From JAAXPZ01 sp965215705 (GTDB taxonomy: Bacteria; Campylobacterota; Campylobacteria; Campylobacterales; Sulfurovaceae): a DNA stretch of 64,000 nucleotides. Below the pieces are notes generated by a model. That model was given only the letters and a program-made list of their open reading frames with translations. It ran no database searches and was not told the DNA's origin. Positions 34,770-43,078 of the stretch are shown piece after piece. Both the position numbers and the translations under genes were made by a program. Positions within the stretch are counted from its first letter, which is position 1. Every line of letters begins with the position of its first letter. Where the stretch lies: contig CBDCEE010000016.1 of the NCBI GenBank assembly GCA_965215705.1, forward strand, positions 62,001-126,000, in the 5' to 3' direction.

Positions 34770-36074
34770 ATGTTTTCTCGTTTCAAACTCAAAGAGCACG
34801 GTACAGATGTCAAAACCGAGTTCTTTGCTGGCTTTACTACATTTTTGACGATGATGTATATCGTTCCTGTCAACGGTTTCATCCTCGCAGATGCAGGCCT
34901 ACCTATGGGTGCAGTCGTCACTGCCACAGCACTGATCACCATACTGGCTACACTCTTTAGTGGTATCTGGGGCAACACCCCTATCGCTATGAGTGTAGGT
35001 ATGGGGCTCAATGCTTACTTTGCTTACGGGTTGGTATTGGGGATGAAGATTCCTTGGCAGACTGCGTTGGGTATCGTTTTTATCTCAGGAATTATCTTTG
35101 TGGTACTCTCTTTTACCAAGTTCAGAGTTTGGATCATGACCTCGATCCCTATGGATCTACGTCGTGCGATCTCTGCAGGAATCGGTGCCTTTATCGCCTT
35201 TATTGGATTCAAAGAGATGCACATGATCGTAGCGGATAAAGCCACGTTTGTCACACTGGGTCACTTCTCTGACCCACATGTCATGCTAGGTGCATTTGGT
35301 CTACTGGTAACACTGATCCTCTACTCTTACAAGATCCGGGGATCATTTATACTCGCTGTAACGATCACCTCTATCATAGGCTGGATCTTTGTACCTGATC
35401 TCAAGATGCCCACTGAGTTTCTCAGCATGCCAGCCTCTATCGCTCCTATCGCCATGCAGCTGGACATAGGCTCGGCACTGACACTCTCCTTATTGCCCGT
35501 GATCATCACTTTTCTTATTACAGATATGTTTGATACGCTGGGCACACTGACAGCAGTGGGTGCCAGAGCTGATCTCTTTCAAGATGGTACCAGCGAGGAT
35601 AAGGCTCTAGAAAAAACACTTGAAGCGGATGCAATCGCTACAGTCGGTGGATCACTTCTTGGTGTCTCCACAACCACATCATTTATCGAGTCAGCCAGTG
35701 GGGTTGAAGCAGGTGGTCGTACTGGTCTGACTGCTGTCTTTACGGCCATGTTCTTTATCCTGACACTCTTTATGCTTCCCTTGTTCAAAGCCATTCCAGA
35801 GCCAGCGATCCTGCCTGTGCTGGTAGCTGTTGGGGTGTTGATGTTCACTGAGCTTGGTCGTATGAATTTCAAAGATATGGACACCGCTACAGCTGCTGCT
35901 GCTTTCTTTGCTATTTTGATCATGCCTTTGACCTTTTCGATCACCAATGGACTGGCCGCCGCTTTTGTAACCTATACTGTGATCAAGTTGGCAAAAGGTG
36001 AATTCAAAGACCTCAACTTCGGTGTGCTCTCTATCGCACTCATCTCGCTGATCGTCTTTATCGTACATGGCTAA
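34770..36074 (+). CDS. NCS2-family purine permease (AzgA/PbuG type)
   Basis: The 434-residue inner-membrane transporter has about 12-14 helices. AzgA-type signatures are present: TEFFAGFTTFLTMMYIVPVNGFIL at the N terminus, SVGMGLNAYFAYG and TDMFDTLGTLTAVG, plus STTTSFIESASGVEAGGRTGLT. Members take up adenine, guanine or hypoxanthine with protons. The next gene, nine bases on, is a purine phosphoribosyltransferase, which fits uptake followed by salvage. Confidence 0.92.
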   Translation: MFSRFKLKEHGTDVKTEFFAGFTTFLTMMYIVPVNGFILADAGLPMGAVVTATALITILATLFSGIWGNTPIAMSVGMGLNAYFAYGLVLGMKIPWQTALGIVFISGIIFVVLSFTKFRVWIMTSIPMDLRRAISAGIGAFIAFIGFKEMHMIVADKATFVTLGHFSDPHVMLGAFGLLVTLILYSYKIRGSFILAVTITSIIGWIFVPDLKMPTEFLSMPASIAPIAMQLDIGSALTLSLLPVIITFLITDMFDTLGTLTAVGARADLFQDGTSEDKALEKTLEADAIATVGGSLLGVSTTTSFIESASGVEAGGRTGLTAVFTAMFFILTLFMLPLFKAIPEPAILPVLVAVGVLMFTELGRMNFKDMDTATAAAAFFAILIMPLTFSITNGLAAAFVTYTVIKLAKGEFKDLNFGVLSIALISLIVFIVHG

Positions 36075-36083
36075 GGAGAAGAC

Positions 36084-36545
36084 TTGGAAAAATATTATTA
36101 TGGATATGAAGAGTTTGTAGATGATGCTTCTGCCTTGGTGCATAAAATAGAAGATTTTGATCCCGATACGCTTCTGGCAGTGGCCAGAGGGGGGCTGACA
36201 CTCGGTCACTTTATGGCTCAGGGTATGGACACACGCAGGCTTTTTGCTCTCAACTCCATCCATTATGACAAAACCCAAAAGCTAGATACGCTAGAAGTCT
36301 TTAATATCCCTGATCTCGGCACTGCCAAAAGAGTGCTGATCGTTGATGATATTATCGACAGTGGTGAGACACTCAGAGAGGTATTGCGTATGCTTAAAGA
36401 ACAGTATCCTCATTGTGAATTCAAACTGGCAACAATCTTTTACAAACCCACCGCTGTCATAGAGGCTGACTATACACTCAAAAAAGCTCATGATTGGATC
36501 GATTTCTTTTGGGAGGTAGATTTGTTACACAAAGTTGCAAAATAG
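36084..36545 (+). CDS. Purine phosphoribosyltransferase
   Basis: The 153-residue enzyme transfers ribose 5-phosphate from PRPP to a purine base. The PRPP loop is VLIVDDIIDSGET at 84-96 and the LLAVARGGLTLG loop (30-41) precedes it, as in xanthine/hypoxanthine enzymes (Gpt/Xpt-like). The start is TTG, supported by an excellent AAGGAG five bases upstream and the lack of a better ATG. It probably traps the base imported by the upstream permease. Confidence 0.88.
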   Translation: MEKYYYGYEEFVDDASALVHKIEDFDPDTLLAVARGGLTLGHFMAQGMDTRRLFALNSIHYDKTQKLDTLEVFNIPDLGTAKRVLIVDDIIDSGETLREVLRMLKEQYPHCEFKLATIFYKPTAVIEADYTLKKAHDWIDFFWEVDLLHKVAK

Positions 36546-36562
36546 TAACAATCTTCTATAAT
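36535..36562 (+). promoter_or_regulatory. Promoter of the amino-acid ABC transporter operon
   Basis: TTGCAA, 16 bp spacer, TATAAT. The -35 box overlaps the 3' end of the upstream gene. The start site falls in the palindrome that follows. Confidence 0.65.
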
Positions 36563-36563
36563 C

Positions 36564-36578
36564 TTAAGTAATACTTAA
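36564..36578. promoter_or_regulatory. Operator-like palindrome at the aap promoter
   Basis: TTAAGTA-A-TACTTAA is a perfect 7-1-7 dyad directly after the -10 box, a typical repressor position. The regulator is not encoded next to it. Confidence 0.6.
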
Positions 36579-36629
36579 AGGTAATTTGTATAGACTCAAA
36601 CTGTAATTAAATCAACAAGGAGAAAATGA

Positions 36630-37640
36630 ATGAAAAGATTACTCAAACTTTCAGCAGCAGCAGCACTCGTTGCAACACTATCTACAGCAGGCACCATTGA
36701 TGATGTCAAAAAGGCAGGCGTAGTTAAATGTGGTGTGAGCACAGGTCTACCTGGTTTTGCTGAAGCAGATTCAAAAGGTGTATGGAGAGGTCTAGATGTA
36801 GATTTCTGTCGTGCAGTTGCAGCAGCAGTACTTGGTGATGCGAAGAAAGTCAAATATGTACCACTCAATGCTAAAGAGAGATTTACAGCACTAACTAGTG
36901 GTGAGATTGATCTACTTTCAAGAAATACTACTTGGACAAACACTAGAGATACTACGCTAGGTATCAACTTTGCTGGTGTAAACTACTATGATGGTCAGGG
37001 TTTTATGGTACCAGCATCACTCGGTATCAAAAGTGCCAAAGAGCTTGATGGTGCCTCTGTATGTATCCAAGCGGGTACAACCACTGAGATGAACCTCGCA
37101 GACTACTTCCGTGCAAATGGTATGAAGTTTAAAGGAATCACATTTGATACAAATGACCAGGTTGATAAAGCATTCTTCGCTGGAAGATGTGACATCCTCA
37201 CCACAGACCAGTCAGGACTCTATGCTACACGTACAAAAGTAGAAGATCCTAGCAAATATGTCGTACTCCCAGAGATCATCTCAAAAGAGCCTCTCGGGCC
37301 ATCAGTCAGACAAGGTGACGATCAGTGGTTTAATGCTGTCAAGTGGATCCTCAATGCGGTTATTACTGCTGAAGAGAAAGGTATCACTAGTAAAAATGTA
37401 GATGATGCTACTAAGAACAGTGGTGACCCAGAGACCAGAAGACTTCTCGGAGTAGAAGGCACAATGGGTGCAAACGTTGGTCTTGATGCTGATGCATTTA
37501 AAAGAGTGATCAAACAAGTCGGTAACTATGCTGAGATGTTTGAAGCGAACGTTGGTAAAAATACACCACTCAAGATCGAGAGAGGCGTCAATGCACTCTG
37601 GTCAAAAGGTGGAATCATGTATTCACCTCCATTCAGATAA
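36630..37640 (+). CDS. aapJ: General L-amino acid ABC transporter, periplasmic binding protein
   Basis: The 336-residue family 3 solute-binding protein has a signal peptide ending near STAG (residue 21). The motif GVVKCGVSTGLPGFAEADSKG, DVDFCRAVAAAVLG and GEIDLLSRNTTWT stretches match the AapJ/BztA type that binds a broad set of L-amino acids. CAAGGAGAAA supports ATG 36630; an ATG four bases earlier is out of frame. It is the first gene of aapJQMP and is separated from aapQ by two hairpins. Confidence 0.94.
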   Translation: MKRLLKLSAAAALVATLSTAGTIDDVKKAGVVKCGVSTGLPGFAEADSKGVWRGLDVDFCRAVAAAVLGDAKKVKYVPLNAKERFTALTSGEIDLLSRNTTWTNTRDTTLGINFAGVNYYDGQGFMVPASLGIKSAKELDGASVCIQAGTTTEMNLADYFRANGMKFKGITFDTNDQVDKAFFAGRCDILTTDQSGLYATRTKVEDPSKYVVLPEIISKEPLGPSVRQGDDQWFNAVKWILNAVITAEEKGITSKNVDDATKNSGDPETRRLLGVEGTMGANVGLDADAFKRVIKQVGNYAEMFEANVGKNTPLKIERGVNALWSKGGIMYSPPFR

Positions 37641-37660
37641 TAGGCAACTATCATTTGAAA

Positions 37661-37684
37661 GATCGTAGGTTTTTGCCTACGATC
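37661..37684 (+). terminator. Intercistronic stem-loop between aapJ and aapQ
   Basis: GATCGTAGG / CCTACGATC form a perfect 9-bp stem with a TTTTTG loop, 20 bases after the aapJ stop. A weaker AATTCC/GGAATT stem with a T-run follows at 37701-37719. The pair could attenuate transcription or protect the aapJ message so that binding protein exceeds permease. Confidence 0.75.
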
Positions 37685-37749
37685 CCTATTTATAGATAAG
37701 AATTCCCTCTGGAATTTTTATCTCTACATAAACTTCAAAAGGTTGCCAT

Positions 37750-38901
37750 GTGTCATTCTTAAGAAATGAGAAGGTCAGAGGTATTCTGTACCAGTTACTC
37801 ACCATCATAGGTTTTGTCATCTTTATCATGTATGTTGCTGGAAACACAGCACATAATATTGAAGCAAGAGGCATTAAGTCAGGGTTCGATTTCCTCAACG
37901 CTGCATCAGGGTTTGAGATCGCAGAAACACCCATTCCGTTTACTGCTTCCAGTACACACTGGGAAGTATTTAAGGTAGGACTGATTAACACACTAATCAT
38001 CTCCTTTTTTGGTATTATCCTTACTTCTATATTAGGATTGATCATTGGGGTTTCTAGACTCTCATCCAACTGGATTATCAGTCGTTTAGCCTATGGGTAT
38101 ATTGAGCTATTTAGAAATATTCCTATACTTTTGCAGATCCTCTTTTGGTACAATGTGGTCCTCGCCGCCCTACCCTCAGCACGGAACAGTATCAGCTTTT
38201 TTGACAATATCTTTCTCAACAAAAAGGGTGCCTTTATGCCCGCCCCTATCTTTGAGGATGGCTCTTGGATGATGGGTGCAGGTGTTATCTTGGCAATTAT
38301 TTTAGGCTTTATGGTAAGTAAATGGGCCAATAAGAGACATGATGAGACAGGTAAAGAATTCCCTGTCTTTTTCACCAATCTTGGCATTTTGATTCTTGTA
38401 CCATTGATTGCATACTTTGCTTCTGGTCAGCCATTACATTTTGACTATCCTATAGCTTCACGATTTGGATTCCGTGGAGGCAAGACCATTTCACCTGAGT
38501 TTATGGCACTGCTTTTTGCACTCTCTATCTATACTGCTACTTTTGTTGCAGAAGCGATACGAAGTGGTATCGAAGCGGTTGCTAAGGGACAGAAGGAAGC
38601 AGCAACTGCACTGGGACTTTCTCCTATGCAGTCACTCAAGCTCGTAGTACTCCCTCAGGCGATCCGTATATCTATACCACCAATCATCAACCAGTACCTC
38701 AACCTCATCAAGAACTCCTCACTGGCTGCTGCAATCGGGTATCCTGAGCTGGTCACCGTCTTTGCAGGTACCAGCCTCAATATCACGGGGCAGGCGATAG
38801 AGATCATTGCGATTACAATGTTTACCTACTTAATGATTAGTTTGATAGTGTCCCTGATACTCAACTGGTTCAACAATAAAATGAAGATAAAGGAGAGATA
38901 A
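37750..38901 (+). CDS. aapQ: General L-amino acid ABC transporter, permease Q
   Basis: The 383-residue inner-membrane permease starts at GTG, with AAAAGG seven bases upstream. It has an N-terminal helix, a periplasmic insert typical of AapQ, and the ABC-contacting EAA loop EAIRSGIEAVAKGQKEAATALG near residues 275-296. It pairs with AapM. The stop overlaps the aapM start by one base. Confidence 0.93.
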   Translation: MSFLRNEKVRGILYQLLTIIGFVIFIMYVAGNTAHNIEARGIKSGFDFLNAASGFEIAETPIPFTASSTHWEVFKVGLINTLIISFFGIILTSILGLIIGVSRLSSNWIISRLAYGYIELFRNIPILLQILFWYNVVLAALPSARNSISFFDNIFLNKKGAFMPAPIFEDGSWMMGAGVILAIILGFMVSKWANKRHDETGKEFPVFFTNLGILILVPLIAYFASGQPLHFDYPIASRFGFRGGKTISPEFMALLFALSIYTATFVAEAIRSGIEAVAKGQKEAATALGLSPMQSLKLVVLPQAIRISIPPIINQYLNLIKNSSLAAAIGYPELVTVFAGTSLNITGQAIEIIAITMFTYLMISLIVSLILNWFNNKMKIKER

Positions 38902-39992
38902 TGGCTGTCTACGAATTAAAAACGGCAAAACAACCTCCTCTAGGCGAGAGAGGTATCATCGCCTGGGTAAGAAAAAACCTACTCTCTAGTCCAGTGAATA
39001 TTCTGTTTACATTACTTTCCATCGGGATACTCTATATGATCATTCCACCTTTGTTCAATTGGTTTATTCTTGACGCAGATTTTGTGGGAAGTAAAAAGGC
39101 TGATTGTGGAGGAGACGGTGCATGCTGGATCTTTATCCGAGAAAAGCTCAAAATGTTCACTTATGGATTCTATCCTGAGCAAGAACTCTGGAGAGCCAAT
39201 CTCACCATGGGCTTAACCGCACTTTCGATTTTCCTTCTGGTGAAAGAATCTGTTTCACAGAAACTTAAAATCGCTATTATTACACTCCTTCCTGTTGCTG
39301 CTATTATACTATTGAGCGGAGGATTACTTGGATTACCTTTGGTAGATACCAACCAATGGGGTGGATTACTTCTGACATTGGTCATTGCAACTGTGGGTAT
39401 CGTACTCTCCTTTCCTATAGGTATTTTGTTTGCATTGGGAAGACAGTCTAGACTACCGATCATCAAAACACTGAGTGTTTTCTATATCGAGCTGATCCGT
39501 GGTGTGCCGCTGATTACCGTACTCTTTATGGCATCGGTGGTTCTGCCACTCTTTTTCCCAGAAGGCATGGACTTCAACAAGCTCGTACGGGCACTGATCG
39601 GTATCACACTCTTCCAAGCAGCCTATGTGGCCGAAAACATTCGTGGTGGACTCCAAGCCATTCCTACGGGACAGTATGAAGCAGCACATGCGTTGGGACT
39701 CACCTACTGGAAGCAGATGAGATTGGTCATTCTACCCCAGGCGATCAAAGTGGCGATCCCTAACCTGGTAGGCTCATTTATCTCTCTCTTCAAAGATACA
39801 TCACTGGTCATGATCATCGGACTATTTGACCTGCTTTCTATGGTTAAACTGACAGCCAATGACCGTGACTGGATCGGTATGAGTACAGAAGGTTTCGTCT
39901 TTGTGGCGATCATCTACTGGGTATTCAACTTCACCATGTCAAGATACTCTAAACGCTTAGAGAAAAAACTAGATACAAACAATAGGGATTAA
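38901..39992 (+). CDS. aapM: General L-amino acid ABC transporter, permease M
   Basis: The 363-residue partner permease has about eight helices and its EAA loop AENIRGGLQAIPTGQYEAAHALG near residues 240-262. AAAGGAGAGATA gives a strong ribosome site and the start overlaps aapQ (TAATG). The N-terminal half carries a Cys-containing insert (KADCGGDGACW), usual for AapM. Confidence 0.93.
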   Translation: MAVYELKTAKQPPLGERGIIAWVRKNLLSSPVNILFTLLSIGILYMIIPPLFNWFILDADFVGSKKADCGGDGACWIFIREKLKMFTYGFYPEQELWRANLTMGLTALSIFLLVKESVSQKLKIAIITLLPVAAIILLSGGLLGLPLVDTNQWGGLLLTLVIATVGIVLSFPIGILFALGRQSRLPIIKTLSVFYIELIRGVPLITVLFMASVVLPLFFPEGMDFNKLVRALIGITLFQAAYVAENIRGGLQAIPTGQYEAAHALGLTYWKQMRLVILPQAIKVAIPNLVGSFISLFKDTSLVMIIGLFDLLSMVKLTANDRDWIGMSTEGFVFVAIIYWVFNFTMSRYSKRLEKKLDTNNRD

Positions 39993-39994
39993 TT

Positions 39995-40780
39995 ATGGCA
40001 GATAACAACATTATAGAATCATCAAATGAGCTCAAAGACCTCTCTCAAAACATGGTAGAGCTCGACAACCTCAACAAGTGGTATGGAGATTTCCATGTAC
40101 TTAAAGATATCAACCTCACTGTGGGTAAAGGTGAGATCGTAGTCGTCGCAGGTCCATCAGGCTCTGGTAAGTCTACTTTAATTCGCTGTATCAACCGTCT
40201 TGAAGAGTATCAAAAGGGTGTGATCAGGGTCAAAGGCGTAGAGGTCAATGCAGATGTCAAGAACCTCCGAGAGATCCGTTCTAACGTAGCGATGGTCTTC
40301 CAACACTTCAACCTCTTCCCACATCTCAGTATACTCGATAACCTCACTCTAGCACCAGTATGGGTCTATGGTAAGTCTAAAAAAGAGGCTGTTGAGACAG
40401 CCATGCACTATTTGGAGCGTGTCAATATTGCTGAGCAAGCAGACAAGTTCCCTAATCAGCTCTCAGGTGGACAGCAGCAGCGTGTGGCGATCGCCAGAGC
40501 ACTCTGTAAGAGCCCTGATATCATGCTCTTCGATGAGCCTACCTCTGCTCTGGATCCAGAGATGATCGGTGAAGTACTCGATGTTATGATCGGTCTGGCA
40601 AAAGAGGGCAAAACCATGGTCTGTGTCACACACGAGATGGGCTTTGCGAGAAAAGTGGCTGACAGAGTCATCTTTATGGATGAGGGACAGATCGTAGAAG
40701 AGAATGATCCTGAGACCTTCTTCAAGAACCCAGAAAGTGATAGACTCAAACTCTTCCTAGAGCAGATCCTCGCTCACTAA
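39995..40780 (+). CDS. aapP: General L-amino acid ABC transporter, ATP-binding protein
   Basis: The 261-residue ATPase has Walker A GPSGSGKST (53-61), the Q-loop MVFQHFNLF, signature LSGGQQQRVA and Walker B ImLFDEPTSALDPE, with switch His in CVTHEMGFA. It energises AapQM. The first 19 residues precede a possible internal start (MVELDNLNKWY); the ATG at 39995 is kept because it lies two bases after the aapM stop. Confidence 0.95.
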   Translation: MADNNIIESSNELKDLSQNMVELDNLNKWYGDFHVLKDINLTVGKGEIVVVAGPSGSGKSTLIRCINRLEEYQKGVIRVKGVEVNADVKNLREIRSNVAMVFQHFNLFPHLSILDNLTLAPVWVYGKSKKEAVETAMHYLERVNIAEQADKFPNQLSGGQQQRVAIARALCKSPDIMLFDEPTSALDPEMIGEVLDVMIGLAKEGKTMVCVTHEMGFARKVADRVIFMDEGQIVEENDPETFFKNPESDRLKLFLEQILAH

Positions 40781-40789
40781 GCACTACGC

Positions 40790-41392
40790 ATGATACTAGA
40801 GAGTGCGGAGTACCTCGGTATCATTGCTTTTTCTGCCAGTGGTTTCTACATTGGCAAACGCAACCAACTCGATATCCTCGGTATCTATATCGTCGCTTTT
40901 CTTACTGCCCTTGGTGGTGGTGTGATGCGTGATATCATCATAGACAGACCGCCTATCTCTTTCACCCAGACACTCCCTGTACTAATCGTGGTGCTCATCA
41001 CTACTCTACTTCTCTTTCTGAGACACCGCTATCATCACGATATAGACTCCAAGCCTCTCTTTGTCTTGATCGATGCAGTGGGCATGGCTTCCTTTGCTAT
41101 ATCTGGTGCACTGCTGGCACTGGAGAACAGATACAACCTCCAAGGCGTAGCGATCATCGCTTTTGTCACGGCTGTTGGTGGTGGTATCTTCAGAGATATA
41201 CTCATCAACCAGGTACCCTATGTACTCAAAGGGGGATTTTATGGAGTGATCGCGATCGGAGTGGGGATTGTGGTCTATCTATTGGATACAGCCCATATAC
41301 TTACTACACTTAGTATTATTCTTCTCTTTATATCAACCATTGTTCTGAGAATGGTCGCATACCATAAAAACTGGCATCTCCCTACTATATAG
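40790..41392 (+). CDS. TRIC/UPF0126-family membrane channel protein (YadS/YicG-like)
   Basis: A 200-residue protein with seven helices built from two repeats, each carrying the family's Gly-rich signature: TALGGGVMRDI (about 39-49) and TAVGGGIFRDI (about 125-135). Bacterial members are trimeric cation channels; some are described as glycine carriers. It starts nine bases after aapP and may be part of that operon, which would fit an amino-acid role, but this is not established. Confidence 0.88.
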   Translation: MILESAEYLGIIAFSASGFYIGKRNQLDILGIYIVAFLTALGGGVMRDIIIDRPPISFTQTLPVLIVVLITTLLLFLRHRYHHDIDSKPLFVLIDAVGMASFAISGALLALENRYNLQGVAIIAFVTAVGGGIFRDILINQVPYVLKGGFYGVIAIGVGIVVYLLDTAHILTTLSIILLFISTIVLRMVAYHKNWHLPTI

Positions 41393-41507
41393 ATATATTT
41401 TAACAGTCCTTTATATTTTCTGAACCCTCCAATAGAGTCAAATTTAGGATGAGATATAATACTTCAAAGAAAATAAAACATATATACTAGCTAAATAAGG
41501 AGTCAAC

Positions 41508-42305
41508 ATGTTTATGTCATCTTTAAAAAAAGCGCTCAATAAGATATCCTTCACTAATTCTACAACGAAAGTGAATGAAAAAAAAGCCATTGAGGAAATG
41601 ACAGAAGTAATATTAAATATTGGACTTTTCAACCAGTTGGATATTGATGTAATTGACTCCATCTTAGAAAATTATTATGCATCTATTGATATACCTATTG
41701 AATATTTTCAAGCAAAAGTACTACGAGAAGCTATTGATAATACTAAGAAAAAACAGCTTACAAAAAGACAGTCAATAAATATTACATGGATAAGGGATTT
41801 AATTAATGAAAGATATGATAAAGACTATAATATTATTAAAAAATCACGTACCTTTAGGCAATTATTTAGTATTATCCCAAAAAATATAATGCCTACTCAT
41901 ATTGAAGAATTAAAAAAATTGAATAGTCAAATGCTAGATACTTCTAAAAGTAAAAATACCTATCTTTCTTTCTATCCTGATAATGAACCTCTCTTATTTA
42001 TTGCAAGCCAAAATGAAAGTACAAGATGTAATCTTTGTCATGAACTACATGGAACTATGTGGTTAAATAAATATGAGATACCAAACTGGGCGAAACCACC
42101 ACTTCACAATGGATGTACCTGCAAATTAATACCTAATTCTAATGTTACTGATAAAATACTCCAGGTAAATGGCAATACCCTAGAAGGGAGATGTGTACCA
42201 CCAAGTTGGTTAAAAAGTATGCAAGGAATATCAAATATAAAAAAGATAAAAGGTATATGTAGTTTTAGGTATCGTACCCTAGTTATAAAAACATCAAATA
42301 AATAA
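41508..42305 (+). CDS. Orphan protein with phage MuF / SPP1 gp7-like C-terminal motif
   Basis: The 265-residue lysine-rich protein has a helical N-terminal two thirds and a C-terminal motif C174-x2-C177-x2-L-x-G...PPLH200-x2-C203-x-C205-x-L-x-P. That arrangement is typical of the Phage_Mu_F / head-morphogenesis domain of minor capsid proteins. AAGGAG lies five bases before the ATG. Composition is strikingly AT-rich compared with its neighbours and no other phage gene is adjacent, so acquisition by transfer is likely. It could be a capsid relic, a MuF-linked effector or a defence gene; function is unknown. Confidence 0.6.
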   Translation: MFMSSLKKALNKISFTNSTTKVNEKKAIEEMTEVILNIGLFNQLDIDVIDSILENYYASIDIPIEYFQAKVLREAIDNTKKKQLTKRQSINITWIRDLINERYDKDYNIIKKSRTFRQLFSIIPKNIMPTHIEELKKLNSQMLDTSKSKNTYLSFYPDNEPLLFIASQNESTRCNLCHELHGTMWLNKYEIPNWAKPPLHNGCTCKLIPNSNVTDKILQVNGNTLEGRCVPPSWLKSMQGISNIKKIKGICSFRYRTLVIKTSNK

Positions 42306-42385
42306 AAAATAAATACTGGCTTTCACTCCCAAGAAGATATAAAAAAGAATCAAGTAATAATGAATCTTAACACTCCTGTAAATTC

Positions 42386-43069
42386 TCAATATACTCCCAC
42401 ACCACCTTCAGAAAATCTCTCACCAAATGCCTCTGCAAAGAGCTCTACTGCAAGATCACCTGTACAGTGGGTAGGAAGTACTCTTTCTACTCCAAGTGCT
42501 TTGAGTGACTCAATCTGTGCCATGATAGCCTCTCTAGACGAATGTAGCAGATGAAAGCCACCCATGACAGATTTCACTTCTGTATCGATCACCTTTTTAG
42601 CTACCGCCGTGATCTCAGAGATACCATAGTGTCCACATCCAGTGAGAAGCTTTGGATATCCGTCAGCAATGATGAGTGAATGCTCAGGATCCTCCTCTCC
42701 CAGTAGTCCAGTGCTATACAGCTCACCAAACAGGTGCATCGGTTCTTTACCGATCACAATCACCTCTTTGGTCAATGTTTTGAGATCACGGATATGGTTT
42801 TTAGAAAGGGATACCGGGGCGTAGAGTGTGAGGTTGGGATTGAGCTCTAGTATCGAGTCTATCCCTCCGATATGATCCCAGTGATCATGGGTAATAAAGA
42901 GATACTCTATCTGTGTAACATCGATATCTTGGGTTTGCATATTTTGCAGAAGTAGACGACCGTTACTCCCTGTATCAAAGAGGAGCCTATGCTCCTCCAG
43001 ATACGCAGCAAATCCCCAGAGAGAGCTGCAGGTGTCTCCATGAGCATAGTTGTCAAAGAGAATCTGCAT
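42386..43069 (-). CDS. Metallo-beta-lactamase-fold hydrolase (RFAP-synthase/GH-type family)
   Basis: The 227-residue cytoplasmic enzyme keeps a complete binuclear site: H61-D-H63-W-D65-H66, then TGCGHYGISE (about 143-152), MGGFHLLHSS and a C-terminal PTHCTGD. The TGCxH/GGFHL/HCTG set is that of MBL proteins annotated as dihydropterin-methyl-ribofuranosyl-aminobenzene-phosphate synthase-like; in bacteria the substrate is unknown. It contrasts with the degenerate MBL protein at 531-1451. Confidence 0.85.
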   Translation of the reverse strand: MQILFDNYAHGDTCSSLWGFAAYLEEHRLLFDTGSNGRLLLQNMQTQDIDVTQIEYLFITHDHWDHIGGIDSILELNPNLTLYAPVSLSKNHIRDLKTLTKEVIVIGKEPMHLFGELYSTGLLGEEDPEHSLIIADGYPKLLTGCGHYGISEITAVAKKVIDTEVKSVMGGFHLLHSSREAIMAQIESLKALGVERVLPTHCTGDLAVELFAEAFGERFSEGGVGVY

Positions 43070-43078
43070 ATGGCCTGA

